Assembly (NCBI GenBank): GCA_014529385.2
Contig: CM043944.1
Location: 175,361,740 to 175,425,739 of the forward strand
DNA from: Adiantum capillus-veneris
Taxonomy: Eukaryota > Streptophyta > Polypodiopsida > Polypodiales > Pteridaceae
DNA length: 64,000 nt
Direction of reading: 5' to 3'
The notes beneath the pieces were generated by a model. The model searched no databases. It saw nothing but the letters and a program-made list of their open reading frames with translations, and was not told where the DNA came from. This document shows, in pieces, positions 15,575 through 27,711 of this stretch; the first letter of the stretch is position 1, and the number at the start of each line of letters is the position of its first letter. The position numbers and the translations under genes are program-made.

Positions 15575-16780
15575 AAATCTTGTTGCACCAAATTTGTTGT
15601 TTCCTTGGCTAAACAGGATCAAGTTTGGGCTATCATGATCAAAGATATGATAGAAGCAGCTCAACTTGGCTCGAAAGGTGGAAAGTGGAGAGGGGTGGAG
15701 ATTCATGACAAGGTGTTAGCCTCGACGTGGACTACCCTAAGACTAGGAGGCAGCTCAGGAGAATTGGTAAGAAAATGCAACAGAGCAGCAGGAGTCTTAA
15801 AGTGGGGGGAAAAAACCAAATACTTCAAGAACTCCGTTTTGCATTGGTCCCTCTAGCTTTCCAAAGTTGTAGATCTGCCACAAACTCCCTATCGGATAGA
15901 GACAGCCATAAAGTTGAATAATAAGGGTCTGAATCGACTGGGCACTTATGAGACAGTGACAACAAGAGTTGGAAAACCATTGATCTCTTGGTTACCCAAT
16001 TCCAACTGAATATCTTGGAGGTCTTGCTGGTCCACAAAGTGAGGAAAGAGCTTGACAATATAATGATGCCTATCTATGATTTGGAGTTTGACTGGAATGC
16101 CTGGAAATGGCCCAAAAGTAGTCTCTTAGGGAAAACCCCATCCGAAAGACATTTACCATACAATGATGCAAAAGAAGAATTGTTCTAGCCCCCTCAACAA
16201 GATATGGAGAAAACAATGGTCGGAGGAAAGGTGGGAGCAAGTAATGGAGAACATCTGGAAGCCAAAGGTTCCGCAGCACGTGAAGGTATTTTTATGGAAG
16301 GTAATTTGGGGTGCTCTACCGACGAGGGTGAAGATTCAGGAAAGAGGGATTGGGTCAGATCGATGCTTGGGGTGCAGGTTGGCTAGTGAAGATTTGGCCC
16401 ACCTCTTCATGGATTGCCCAACTATCAAAGGCCTCGCAAGGAAAATATGTAAATGGGTCCAAAGAACATGGAAAATTGGTTTTTACAAGAGTGATCTATT
16501 CCTTGGAGGGAAGAATTCAGGTGGTCCTGCCATCCTCATCAACACTCAAATCGTAAGGTACTTCTTCTTGCATAATGTATGGCAGACAAGGAACCACCGT
16601 GTGTTTGAAGGAGGTCTTGAGGTGGCAAGCTTCAGAGAAATTATACAAGAAAGCAAAGTGCTAATTTGGATGCTCGGGCGCAAGCAACACTTGAAGGATT
16701 GGTCTAGGACTACTTGTGCCTTGTTGTCAGCAGAGGGTATGTCTAGGATGGGGAAAAATCCTGGATATCGGTATTTAAAA
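15575..16780 (+). pseudogene. L1-like LINE ORF2 3' fragment (zf-RVT region)
   Basis: The sequence is a diverged copy of the LINE part at 34240-35440: both read CAKFVVSLAKQDQAWAIM or close variants, then ERWEQVMENIW...P...VFLWKV...LPT, then CLGC...HLFMDCP. That last part is the zf-RVT domain found after RT in plant L1-type elements. The first part (15548-15856) and the zf-RVT part (16163-16770) are in different frames, with stops between. The zf-RVT portion itself is uninterrupted until it runs into microsatellite. No poly(A) end is kept. Confidence 0.8.
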
Positions 16781-16789
16781 GATCTCAGA

Positions 16790-16884
16790 AGACCCCCCCC
16801 TCTCTCTCTCTCCCCGCGTTGCGTGCTCACTCGCTCTCTTTCTCTCCCATTGTCTCCTCCTCTCTCTCCCCCTGCCACCCCTCT

Positions 16885-16942
<58 letters not shown>

Positions 16943-17052
16943 TCCTGTTATCGCTCTCTCTTTCTCGCCCCTTCTCACCCTCTTTTACAAAAAAAGGGAG
17001 GCACTAGCGATACTGCGAGTGCTTTGTTTTTTTAAAAATAGCCCTCTCCACC

Positions 17053-17151
<99 letters not shown>

Positions 17152-17180
17152 GGACGAGAGGGAAGAGCATGGTGGCAAAG

Positions 17181-17226
<46 letters not shown>
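16790..17226. repeat. Compound (TC)n / (AC)n microsatellite cluster
   Basis: Poly-C, long (TC)n (16888-16938), a second (TC)n (17056-17086) running into (AC)n (17087-17150), a short unique bridge and another (AC)n (17182-17224). Open frames across it code only Ser-Leu, Cys-Val or Thr-His repeats. Confidence 0.95.
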
Positions 17227-17228
<2 letters not shown>

Positions 17229-18028
17229 AGGTGTTATAGAGTGAGAGGAAAAGAGAGAGAGAAGAAGGGAGTAGGAGAGAGGAGGACTTGGAAAAGGGAT
17301 TGTGGTTGCTAGAGGAGGAGCTGGAGGAAGAGAAGGCGGTAAGAGGAGTTGATGGAGAGAGGAGGTGGAGGAGAGGAAGGATGTCGGAGGAGGAGGCTAA
17401 GGAGGAGGAGGAAGCACATGGGTGACGAGAGGAGGAAAGGAGGGTGGCCCTTTAAAAATAAAAAATAAAAAAAATCGCTCCAAAGCTTGCTCCGTTGAGC
17501 TCGTTCGAAGACCTAATTCGTTGGAATTCCACAAAGATTTTGATGAGTGCCATTTGGTTGCTTATAAAAAAATTTTATATGCTTTGGAAAAACAACCTAA
17601 GAGAAGAAATGTTTTATTTGATTACTCTACTGTAATAGATTTATGGATGTAATAAATACAATGGGTTTTTCCCAAGGATGCTAACACATTTCAATATTGT
17701 GAAAAGCTTAATTGCATTTAGCATAGGATATGGATGGAAATATGAAAAGATCCTCTTTTTTTAAAAAAACTAACATACTCTGAGTGGATATACTTTTTTA
17801 AAAAATAATTACATAGAAATTCATGCTCAAAACAAGACATGGATGCATAAGACAACATCAATGCATTTCGGCTTTATAGAGAGAGCCACCTGTAAATCCA
17901 AGAACTTACATAGATAATATCTGTGAGGGGTGATGCCACCATGATGGGAGAGCTAGAACCCTGACCCACATGTCCTCCTTGTAAGCAAAAGCTGAGCAAA
18001 CAAGAAAATGAATGAGAGAAGCCACAAG
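17227..18028. other. Intergenic, A/G-rich then unique sequence, no gene seen
   Basis: A purine-rich GGAGGA stretch (about 17228-17420) is followed by AT-rich DNA. A 76-residue open frame (17422-17652) has no recognised domain. The last part is the 5' flank of the solo LTR and continues, after the LTR, at 21119. Confidence 0.4.
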
Positions 18029-18389
18029 TGACCTGAGGGCGGGAAAAAGAGCGGTGCAATCGGGTGGCCTCTGTACTCGTGCACACTCCACAAACCACGC
18101 CTCATGCAAACAAGCAAAGAACAAAACAAAGGGGGCACCACCCTAAATTAAGAGGTTTAGGGACCTCGCACATAGTGCACATAGGCAAGTGAGACTTCTG
18201 GCATTATGATGGCATCAAAACATATGGCAAAACACATAGAAACGAAGCTTAGGGACCTTATGTAGCATATATATACACAAGACATCAGCTTAACAATACA
18301 ACGACATCTGATCATACATAACAAGGATATAGAGAAGCAAGCCAAGGATGGCATAATCCCTTGTCAAAAACAATCAACCCAGCAAGTAG

Positions 18390-19704
18390 TGATGGGGGCT
18401 TTTCACAAGCCAAGCTCCCATACCCCTCTTCTCTCGTCCCCACCCCATGAAAACCCCCTCTTAGGGAGGGAGTGATAAAAAGCATTGGAAAAAAGTAAGA
18501 AAAAAATAAAGTATGATTATGTAAATATATAACAAAGGTAAAATAGGCCACCTCATGCCTGCGGGGTAGCCCATCCCCACCTTGCCTCCTTTTTCTTCAC
18601 TGTTGCCCCGTCGTGTGTCCCTTTTCCTCTCCTCCACTCAAAAGGTCAACCCCCTCTCTCTTCCCCTTGTCCTTTCTCCTTTCTCTCTCCCCTCAAGCTA
18701 CCCCACCTCTCACCAATAATGCATTCTAACTCACCAATAATGCACCCTAACTCACATGAAACTTATCATATCTTCCAAAATAGTATACCCCACCCCCCCT
18801 TTCTCTCTCCTATCATATCCCATGACCCAAATACCCCCCTCTCTCTCTAAAGGGCGCCATGTCTCTTGTCTTGTAGCTAAATAACCTCCCCCACACTCAC
18901 ACACACTCAGTTTCACTGAAAAAGGTGCCCACAGACCCATCCCCACCCGGTGGTTACCTGATTTTTCTTGTGTTCACACACATCTGCACACAGATTCACC
19001 TCTGAACACACTCCCCTCTCTCCCCTCTTGTAATTACTTTATTCTCCATGTCACCTCTCACTTTTTTTCATCAACCCATCTCTCTCTCTTAGTCTCTCTC
19101 TCATGAGACTGCTGTTTTGGCACATATACACAGAGCCAGACAAGTGGGGCCCACAGTCACATGGCCTATGTAGATAATGATTTCTTCATTTCTAAATTCT
19201 AGAATTTCTCCCCCCTCCTCCCCTATATAAAGAGGGGTCACCATCACACTAAGTACACAACATCACCAAAGAACACACTATGCACTGTGTGTGCCTAGTG
19301 CACACACACACACACCCACACCATCACCATCACCGCAATCACCATGCTTGTCTTGAGCATGACCTCTACACCCTTGGGTATGGAAGATGAAGGGCAACTA
19401 AATGAAAGATGATGGCCATAATCCTCGTGCGAGTCTTCGCCATCAACTCCCACCTATCCGCCATGTGCTCTACCACTCTCTCCCTTCTCATTCCCCTACC
19501 CTATGCTCCCCATTTCATCGCCTAATTCTCTAAATAAAGCTTGAGGTTTTGTGAGTATGTTTTCTTGCAATGTTTTGCCCATGTGAGGTGTGCGGAATCG
19601 CCACCTAGTCTTGTGTTTTGGAGTGAGCTTGTGTATGTGTGAAGGGTGTGCAGATTCGCCATCCTTTTGTGATGCCTAAGTACTAAGCCGCTATACCCCC
19701 TCCC

Positions 19705-19757
<53 letters not shown>

Positions 19758-19963
19758 CTCATTCCCTTTCCTTTTCATCATTACTCCCAAGCATCCATCT
19801 CTCTTGGATGAAAACTTTGTTATGGTGGTGTGTTGTTTGCGTCCTAGCCGCTGAAGCTAGGTGGTGCCCCCTGTTTGCTTTACCATGACAGGCTCGAGGC
19901 GCGCCATTCGGTCCCTGGTGTTTTAGAGGCTGTCGGGGTTCGGGGTTCGCTTTGCTCCTGTCA
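18390..19963 (+). mobile_element. Unrelated solo LTR nested in the solo LTR
   Basis: The empty site is preserved in the two sister LTRs as AGCAAGTAGGTATG; here the sequence is AGCAAGTAG, then TGATGGGG...CTCCTGTCA, then GTAGGTATG. The insert therefore has TG...CA ends and a 4-bp duplication GTAG (or AGTAG if the last A belongs to the target). It carries a plus-strand TATATAA box at 19224 and an AATAAAG at about 19532, in the order expected for U3-R-U5. No ORF of note is inside. It contains CT-rich tracts including (TC)n at about 19708-19753. Confidence 0.85.
19224..19230 (+). promoter_or_regulatory. TATA box of the nested solo LTR
   Basis: CCCCTATATAAAGAGGGG is a strong plant-type TATA element in the middle of the insert, consistent with an LTR promoter reading on the plus strand. 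Confidence 0.6.
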
Positions 19964-21229
19964 GTAGGTATGATCCTACTAGCAACACATCAATACCTTA
20001 GAGAATGATGGCGAGGATGGTGGCCATGGGGCATGAGAGAAGACTCCTTATTTAGGTTTTAGGGCTAGTAGTGTAGCATACTAGAGGGAGAGAGTGAGAG
20101 GGAGAGAGAGTAGAGCTCCCTCCATAGCTCCTCGTTGTGAGCAATGTCATCATAGCTTCATTGCTTGGTGAAGGGGGTGAAGTGTCGTGTTTTGAGTGAG
20201 AGAAGGCCTCCTTATATAGGTTTCTGAGAGGGTTTAGGATTAGGGATAAACATGCTTAAATCCGCTGATTGGGGTTACTTTTTGCTTAGGGTGGTCAACA
20301 GATTGAGGTCACCTGATATGTCACCATCAAGATATTCTCTAGAGTGATGTGAGAGGGGAGGGTAAATGCTGATTTTTCTGATTGTGACACATGGGGATAA
20401 GGCCTTGACTAGCATTTAAGAGTAGGTAAGGTGGCTGTGGAAACTGGAGGTTCTGCACATGTCAGCTGGGTCCTCCTGAATATCAAATTCTCAAAAAATC
20501 CTCGACCATGGCTTCTTTTGACATGTGTTCTTTGAAAAAATCAGCATGTCTCTTTTCAACTCAAAAGTCTTTATCCCTGTTGACTCACCTTTACCATAAG
20601 ATTTTCCCCTTTTCTCCTCCTGTAACTCCATTGTTGATGCCCAATCACTGCTTCTAGTAACAGTGAACTGTTACCTACCAAATACTTATGGTGCAGTAAA
20701 AAATATTTACCATGGGTAAAAAAGTTACTGTAGGTAAAAAGTGATTTGTATTTACCATGTAGGTGAAAAATATTTACTGTAGGTAAAAAATATTTACTGT
20801 GGTAAAAATATTTACTATCGGTAGAAAAGTGAAAACGGAGTATGCTGTGCTGTGAGTCCACACGAACATCCTCGTGTAAATTTCACTAGAAATTCACACC
20901 TAGAATGGGCTATTTTGTAAGATATAGGTTGTAGGCATGCATAAGAGCTCGTTCCCACGTATCTTCTGTCCATGGCACTTTTTACTCTTTGGTGCTTGTG
21001 AAGTAGATTTTTCTTCTCTTTCGAGATCCCTTGGACTAGAGTATCCTCATCTCCCCAACAACTGACTGTGCCTTTATTGCATCTTCAGAAGGGGTCATAA
21101 AAACCATGCATCATGACCCACCAACCAGCAGGACCACAAACCACCAATATAGCTAGCACAAATGAAGAGGATGCCACCTTGCACCTCCTGATGCCACCAA
21201 AGAGACACATGCCCCCCAATCTCCCAAAA

Positions 21230-22040
21230 TCTTGACTTGATTAGTCCAAAGAAATTGTAATTGATAACAAGTCTCTTTTTTCCCCGCTTTTGCTCAGAGT
21301 GATTATTAACATAAATTTCTTGGCAAGCAAATGCATTATTAGATGGGGAAGCCACTGCGTCCTTTAGTAATTGGCCAATTTCCTCATTGCATAATTTTGT
21401 GTCTTCCAATGACATTCCGGGATGTGTTGCCTTTAAACCAGAAGTTGGTGGGTTTCCTGGGAGCGAGACCCAATACTCTTCTCTATCCCAAAATGCTAGA
21501 GGGTTGTCATTGGTCTGTCGGGTAAGTAATAAATCTTCCAATTCTTTAGAATACTTACCCTTTTCTGTCTAGAACCGCTGATTAAACCTTGCTTCCTTCT
21601 GAGGGTCAGGGAGAGTAGGAATCATCCCCCCGAGAAGAAGAGTGGCTCTAGGCTTTGTGCTTACCTCGTAAGCTGTAGTCTTTACAAAAAGTTGCAGAGA
21701 TAGATCAGGGAGAATAGTGAAAGGTGTTACTTGAGACACTAGATCTGCTCCAAGTGCAAGCTCTGTATTTGGGTGAGTGCAGATAGAGTGTAATCAGAAA
21801 CTTGGCCTTCCCGATTGAAATTTTGCAGGAGACTACCTTTTGGATTCTTCCCTTGGTATTGTTAGCATAAGAAAAAATAATACCAAAAGGGAGGTATTGA
21901 ATTGAGTGAGGTGGAACAAGAGCTTAATTAATGTAGGATATTACAGATCCGGAGTCCCACAGAGCATCAACATGGAATGATTGGGTGTGTGGAAATTTGA
22001 TCCAGACTTCTGAATAGAAAGCTTAATTGAACTTTGAATC
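21230..22040 (-). pseudogene. Caulimovirid aspartic protease and 5' part of reverse transcriptase
   Basis: Just after the coat frame, the minus strand at about 21948-21990 reads ALWDSGSVISY, the D-S-G active site of a retroviral-type aspartic protease. An RT N-terminal block follows at 21250-21420: EEIGQLLKDAVASPS...RGKKRLVINY, matching the segment ahead of RT motif A in caulimovirids. The reading then loses similarity at about 21235, before motif A. Several stops lie between the protease and RT. Everything downstream, including the YxDD box and RNase H, is missing. Confidence 0.72.
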
Positions 22041-22048
22041 AAAGTGAA

Positions 22049-23818
22049 TCACATCACAGACTTCATTATATGAGCAGGCACCCATTCACTTACTGGTTCA
22101 TTAGCCACTTGTTGTAGAATTGCCATCTCAGATAATTGAGTAGCAGTAGCATGAGTTTGATCAACCTTGGCTTCAATAGCAGCTAGCTGAGATTCCATTA
22201 TAACTATCCTGTTGCTCAATTCTTTGCATTCAAGATTCACATATTGGATAGCATCTAAAATTGCTTTGTCGTTTTTGTTGCATACCTGGATAAATTCAGC
22301 TGCCTGCCCAATGGGTGATTGTTTTGTGGTGGAGGTTGATGTAGACGCAGCTTCTCCGATTTTAGATGGTTGTCTTGGTGGTTGGTTGACAAAATCATCC
22401 TGTTGTTTCATCTTTTCCTTCCATTCAGGTTCATTAATAATTTCTGAAGCTCTTTCAACCATACTTCTGAACAGTAGTAGTGGTTGATAGCTTTGTTGCT
22501 CCTTTTTAGATAGATTCATCTTCAAGGCTCTTGAATTTCTTGTCCATGTTTTAGATTCTTCACTGGTACTAGTGGTTGCTTCTTCTTCTGTGGAAGAGTC
22601 ATACCTTTTGAACTTTGGGAAAGAGTATGGCTTCTTTACCATATTGGACATTTTGGTGAAACTATCATCAGAGAAAACAGGCTCTTCTGTAGGAGTAGAT
22701 TCTGCAGTAGAGTCTTCAGTAGAAGAGTCAGATTCATCAGAGTCATACAAGGTATACTGCCTAATTGGATAATCCTTTTTCTGGAGGACGTTGCAGTAGA
22801 CCACCTCGTATTCATACCTATCTTTCAAAACAACATTTCCAAAAAATTTCTTTCTTTTAGGACAGATAGGAGCAACATGAGCAGGTTTTCCACAAATATA
22901 GCATTTCACTTGTTGTCGTTCCTCTTTGCTAAGCTTTCTCTTTTTTTGAATCACGTTGAACCTCTTACCATATTTATTTCGGTGATGTCTTACCTTACAG
23001 TGACATTCCTCAGATAGCTTGCACCCAAACTGTTGGGCTTTAGTTTCCTTTGTGCAAAAGCTTGAGTTGAATCCTTTTACCTGCTTGATTTCCCTTTTTA
23101 CTCGCAGTCGAGCACACTCCAAATCAGTAACTTCATTGATGAAAGAATTTATTTGAGCAATTGAAATATTTTCATCAATGTACAGACCAGCATCTTTAAT
23201 TCTTTCCTTTATCAATGTACTCAGCTTTAAGTATCCTCCTAAAAATTGGTACATAAGTTGGGTTATATGTTGCTGATACTTCTTCACCTGTGTAAGATCA
23301 CAAAGCTTACTTCTAAAGAAAGCTTCTTAATTGCGATCCTAAATTTTGCTGGTAGAATCTAAGAATTGCATAACCAGTGCAACAAAGAATAATGAAATAA
23401 CATTGTCAAAATTTTCTCTGCCTTCTGGTTCTCCTTGCATGATATATGTTTTACTTTCAATACTCAGGTCATCCCACCAGGCCCTGAGCATACCCTGGAA
23501 TCCAGCCACAATCATTGAAACAGATTGTCTTTGTGTTAAATCTTTATTTAGGATTACATAATGTGCAGAGTTATATATGAATTCAAAAACTTTCCAAATT
23601 TCTTCTTGGTTAAGACCATCTATATCCAGTATGGTCATGTCACCAATTTTACTTACCCCTTTGAGACTAGTAGAAGAGGAAGTGGGAGACTCAACCTTCA
23701 TTCTGCATGTTTCTCTACTAACAGGGTTAATAATCCTAGCCTCTTCCTCGGTGCTAATATCAGAGGATGTTTCCAGGTCTGGAAAGATTTGTGGTAAAAA
23801 CACATTCATTTCATCCAA
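22049..23818 (-). pseudogene. Caulimovirid coat protein with CCHC zinc knuckle
   Basis: Two pieces in the same frame (23818-23339 and 23287-22049) are separated by two stop codons near 23325-23341. The first contains a gag-like helical segment (RAWWDDLS). The second contains the C-x2-C-x4-H-x4-C knuckle CYICGKPAHVAPIC at about 22876-22917 in a Lys/Arg-rich context, followed by a long acidic Ser/Glu/Thr stretch. A basic CCHC segment next to acidic tails is typical of caulimovirid capsid proteins, which package the viral DNA. About 60 residues near the C-terminus look coiled-coil-like. The stops make it non-functional. Confidence 0.78.
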
Positions 23819-23835
23819 CTCCTTTTCTTCATATT

Positions 23836-24663
23836 CTACGCATGCATCATCTTGAAAAAAAATCCACTGTATGTCTTCTGGTAGTATATTGGGTACCTCT
23901 TCCCCCAGCTTTGCTGGTGTTCTTCCCGAGTCTGAACTTGTGCATTTCCCCCCCCCCAGTGTTGATTAGGATGGAAGCCATCCGCTAAATCCTCATCTAA
24001 AAATGGAGACATATGGGCTGGAGATTGAGCAACGGACTCAATAGCTGCTTTATTTTGTACTGCAAAAAACATTCGTGGGAATGTTTTTTCCTGACTGGTT
24101 CCTCCAAACGTCATCACGGGTTGTTGGAGGGTCATGGATTCATGAAGAAATACTTTTCTTGTCAACTGAATTGGAGAATTAAAAGCTACCAATTTAGATA
24201 ATACCTGATATTGTAAGACAACCAATTCTTTGATAGCATTAGTATGCCAATTTGAGGAAGCTTCAAGTGGTTGTAATCGGGAATTCGGAGAAGGAAGAAT
24301 ATAAGGTTGACTGGTAGACATTTCCTTATCATTGATGGCTTCCTTAGTGAGACATTCAATTCCATTAATAGCAAAATCAGTTGCTATTATCCGATTACAT
24401 AGTTTGCATCTAAAAAGACCTTCAAAGTCTTTATAGGTTTTAGGATGAATACACATCGTCTTAGGACGAGATTTTCCTAAAGAAACTGCAAAGCTAGTTG
24501 ATACAACATTATACTGTGGAGGTGCTAGAACAGAAGCAAGCTCCTTCTTGGACTTTGATCTTCCCAGAATTTTATATTGATCAGTGGATCCCAATCTCTG
24601 TATCTTCATAGGCTCAGGGTGTTGTACTTCATTCATCAAGGTTCGAGAAATATCAATTTCCAT
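23836..24663 (-). pseudogene. Caulimovirid polyprotein, region between movement and coat domains
   Basis: About 275 residues in a different frame from the movement protein, overlapping its 3' end by 28 bp, and again out of frame with the coat region that starts at 23818. A C-x2-C pair (FRCKLCNRI) lies near residue 85. The rest is low in recognisable motifs, as is usual between these domains. A T8 run near 23860 is a likely slippage site for the second frame change. Confidence 0.55.
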
Positions 24664-25253
24664 TCCTCAGGAAATTGAACCTCTTGCCATTCTACCTTCT
24701 CAGGTAGAGTCCTCATGGTTGTTTCATCAACCCTCATCACTATGTTTTGTCCTTTAGAGGATTCAACATCTTTCAAATATCCAAAATTATAGACAGAAGG
24801 GATACATGTATTGATGGTACGAAAAATCATCCTATAGGCTATTTGTAAGTGATCAACTATGTTCTTCATATCAAGTCTACTGGTCTTGATTAGTAAAGAG
24901 ACCACTTCATTGAAGTACCTATCAGTCAAACTACAAGGAAAATTGGGGAAGCATTCTATGTATATAGGTCCATTAGACAGGCTTCCTTGAAGGATACTAA
25001 TAGTCTGATCATTCCGGTTCTTATGCCTAGTATCCAGTAATGCCCCTATGCATGACAAATTGAGCCCTTTCCTGAACAAAGGTATAATACCCACGGCTAT
25101 ATATCCTATATGGACAAACTGGTGGTTTCTCTTCAAAGCCTTTTCTCTAAACTCAGCCAGCTCTTTGAACAAATGAATTATATGATCATCGTTATCACTA
25201 TCCTTAATTGTGAGATTACCATGGGTTTTATTGTACAAGGTATTGGAAAACAA
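24636..25253 (-). pseudogene. Caulimovirid movement protein (30K superfamily)
   Basis: About 205 residues. The core ALLDTRHKNRNDQ, then GPIYIECFPNF, SLTDRY and LLIKTSR matches the LDTR...D...G...P.F..SL.D...L.IKT pattern of 30K-superfamily movement proteins, which line plasmodesmata and move virus between cells. The N-terminal end at 25253 reads ATG-less on the minus strand and the true start is unclear. The frame is lost at about 24661, where it overlaps the next frame. Among known mobile elements this domain points to a virus. I am confident of the family, less so of the ends. Confidence 0.82.
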
Positions 25254-26132
25254 CTATTAAAGTATAAGAAAAACATTAATTTGTTCAAGTATATTGTAAG
25301 ACAAATAAGAAGCTGTTAAATGTTAAAGTGTTGTAGTAAAAGAAATACCATAAAATGAGTGATGTGTTCTGAAGTCGAGGCTTCAAGCATTGATTTCTTG
25401 AATAGTTCTAGGGACTGTTTGAAGACCTCGTGATCTTTTCTGTTCCACACTTTCTTATCACAATACTTGAAAATAATGCTTTCCACACATCAGCCTTACG
25501 TTATTGTACTAGACCATTATCTACATGGTCTACCATCACATTATGAAGGCACTTCCATCTGCTGTATGACACTAAAGATCCTGCTCCCTCACGATGAGTG
25601 TTATCTGGAATTGATAAAAACCTTTCTGCTTTAACACCTCCAATGGAATGGGTACATCCCTTTCATCAGTTGACGCTCTTTTCATCTGCTTCAATGTGTA
25701 TGTGTCCACCATGCAAAACCAATATTTGAAAGGACATTTTCTAATGCTTTGATAGATTGAATCTTAGCTTCATTGGGTTGTAATGCATTGTATATATGTG
25801 GACTCTTGACAGTGGAATATCAAGAACATGTTTGAATGTGAGATCATGCAAGTGTCTATTTGGGGCCTTCTTCTAATACTTATACTCAAACATTTCTGCA
25901 ATACTTATGCAATATAAACATGGGCTAGGTGAATTTGGCACTAATTGACACATTGTACATACATTTTAATGTTTTCAAATCTCCTGCCAAATTCCACTCT
26001 ACCTCATATTCTCCCATACCTTCCACATCTAATTTTGTGCCATTTTTTGGCTCGCTATTAATCTCAGCTACAGGTGTCATGTGAAAACCCAATGTAGAAT
26101 ATCAAAATTCTTTGATGGAACCTGTAAAACAT
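25254..26132. other. Spacer between pararetrovirus and LINE, no gene identified
   Basis: No recognisable domain on either strand. It could be 5' leader of the pararetrovirus or unrelated DNA. Two plus-strand open frames near 25110 and 26153 are shadows of other features. Confidence 0.35.
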
Positions 26133-26210
26133 AAGGCTTATGATAGAATAACATGGTCATATATAGAAGCAGTCATGGAAGATCTGGGCTTTGGGCCTCG
26201 CCTATATCGT

Positions 26211-27694
26211 TGATGGCGGGAAAAAGAGCAGTGCAATCGGGTGGCCTCTGTACTCGTGCACACTCCACAAACCACGCCTCATGCAAACAAGCAAAGAACA
26301 AAACAAAGGGGCACCACCCTAAATTAAGAGGTTTACGGACCTCACACATAGTGCACATAGGCAAGTGAGACTTCTGGCATTATGATGGCATCAAAACATA
26401 TGGCAAAACACATAGAAACAAAGCTTAGGGACCTTATGTAGCATATATATACACAAGACATCAGCTTAACAATACAACGGCATCTGATCATACATAACAA
26501 GGATATAGAGAAGCAAGCCAAGGATGGCATAATCCCTTGTCAAAAAAACAATCAACCTAGCAAGTAGGTATGATCCTACTAGCAACACATCAATACCTTA
26601 GAGAATGATGGCGAGGATGGTGGCCATGGAGCATGAGAGAAGACTCCTTATTTAGGTTTTAGGGCTAGTAATGTAGCATACTAGAGGGAGAGAGAGTAGA
26701 GCTCCATCCATAGCTCCTTGTTGTGAGCAATGTCGTCATAGCTTCATTGCTTGGTGAAGGGGGTGAGGTGTTGGTTTTGAGTGAGAGAAGGCCTCCTTAT
26801 ATAGGTTTCTGAGAGGGTTTAGGATTAGGGATAAACATGCTTAAATTCGCTGATTGGGGTTACTTTTTGCTTAGGGTGGTCAACAGATTGAGGTCACCTG
26901 ATATGTCACCATCAAGATATTCTCTAGAGTGATGTGAGAGGGGAGGGTAAATGCTGATTTTTTTGATTGTGACACATGGGGATAAGGCCTTGACCAGCAT
27001 TTAAGAGCAGGTAGGTGGCTGTTGAAACTGGAGGTTCTCCTGAATATCAAATTCGTAAAAAATCCTCAACCATGGCTTCTTTTGACATGTGTTCTTTTGA
27101 CATGTGTTCTTTGAAAAAATCAGCATGTCTCTTTTCAACTCAAAAGTCTTTATCCCTGTTGACTCACCTTTACCATAAGATTTTCTCCTTTTCTCCTCCT
27201 GTAACTCCATTGTTGATGCCCAATCACTGCTTCTAGTAACGGTGAACAGTTACCTACCAAATACTTATGGTGCAGTAAAAAATATTTACCATGGGTAAAA
27301 AAAGTTATTGTAGGTAAAAAGTGATTTGTATTTACGATATAGGTGAAAAATATTTACTGTAGGTAAAAAATATTTACTGTGGTAAAAAATATTTACAGTC
27401 GGTAAAAAAGTGAAAACGGAGTATGTTGTGTTGTGAGTCCACAAGAACATCCTCATGTAAATTTCACTAGAAATTCACACCTAGAATGGGCTATTCTGTA
27501 AGATATAGGTTGTAGGCATGCATAAGAGCTCGTTCCCACGTATCTTCTGTCCATGGCACTTTTTACTCTTTGGTGCTTGTGAAGTAGATTTTTCTTCTCT
27601 TTCGAGATCCCTTGGACTAGAGTATCCTCATCTCCCCAACAACTGACTGTGCCTTTATTGCATCTTCAGAAGGGATCCTAAAAACCATGCATCA
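26211..27694 (-). repeat. 3' LTR of the Gag-protease element
   Basis: TGATGGCGGG...CCATGCATCA, 1484 bp, offset by exactly 5775 from the 5' LTR. By eye the first about 1030 bp (R/U5 and U3 proximal) are identical to the other LTR, whereas 14 substitutions fall in the last about 455 bp. A minus-strand TATA box is at 26797-26804 and a cluster of GGTAAAAAATATTTACTGT repeats is at 27274-27411. Confidence 0.95.
27274..27411. repeat. Short direct repeats in U3 of the LTR family
   Basis: Five to six imperfect units of about 20-22 bp related to GGTAAAAAATATTTACTGT. The same cluster is at 33049-33186 and, more diverged, at 20698-20829. Direct repeats in U3 often act as enhancer modules in LTR promoters; that role is inferred from position. 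Confidence 0.75.
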
Positions 27695-27699
27695 TATAG

Positions 27700-27711
27700 C
27701 CCTCCCCCTTA
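27700..27711 (-). other. Polypurine tract with adjacent perfect hairpin
   Basis: The minus strand reads TTAAGGGGGAGGGC six bases before the 3' LTR, the normal position of the plus-strand primer. Next to it (27712-27738), AGCTAGAGG and CCTCTAGCT form a perfect 9-bp stem with a 9-base loop. Confidence 0.75.

Larger units (their letters stand above)
18034..21113 (-). mobile_element. Solo LTR of the 26-33 kb LTR retrotransposon family, interrupted
   Basis: This LTR runs TGAGGGCGGG...CCATGCATCA and matches the two LTRs at 26211-27694 and 31986-33469 along its whole length once the 1574-bp insertion at 18390-19963 is removed (about 1.5 kb against 1484 bp). It is bounded by a perfect 5-bp duplication, TGACC at 18029-18033 and 21114-21118. 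No internal retroelement sequence is attached, so it is a solo LTR left by LTR-LTR recombination. A TATA box on the minus strand (CCTATATAAGG) lies at 20211-20220. It differs from the other two LTRs at many positions and so is an older insertion. Confidence 0.92.
21230..25253 (-). mobile_element. Endogenous pararetrovirus (Caulimoviridae) fragment, degenerate
   Basis: Minus-strand frames appear in the order movement protein, coat protein with CCHC knuckle, aspartic protease and the start of reverse transcriptase. This is the order of caulimovirid genomes and not of LTR retrotransposons, which lack a movement protein. The frames carry several frameshifts and stops, and the RT breaks off near 21235, so the RT catalytic core and RNase H are absent here. 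There are no LTRs. It is an old integrated copy and not a functional virus. The genus is undetermined. Confidence 0.85.

Noticed and set aside
16985-17312. Open frames with Thr-His, Cys-Val and Arg-Glu repeats
   Set aside because: Microsatellite-derived; frames exist in all phases.
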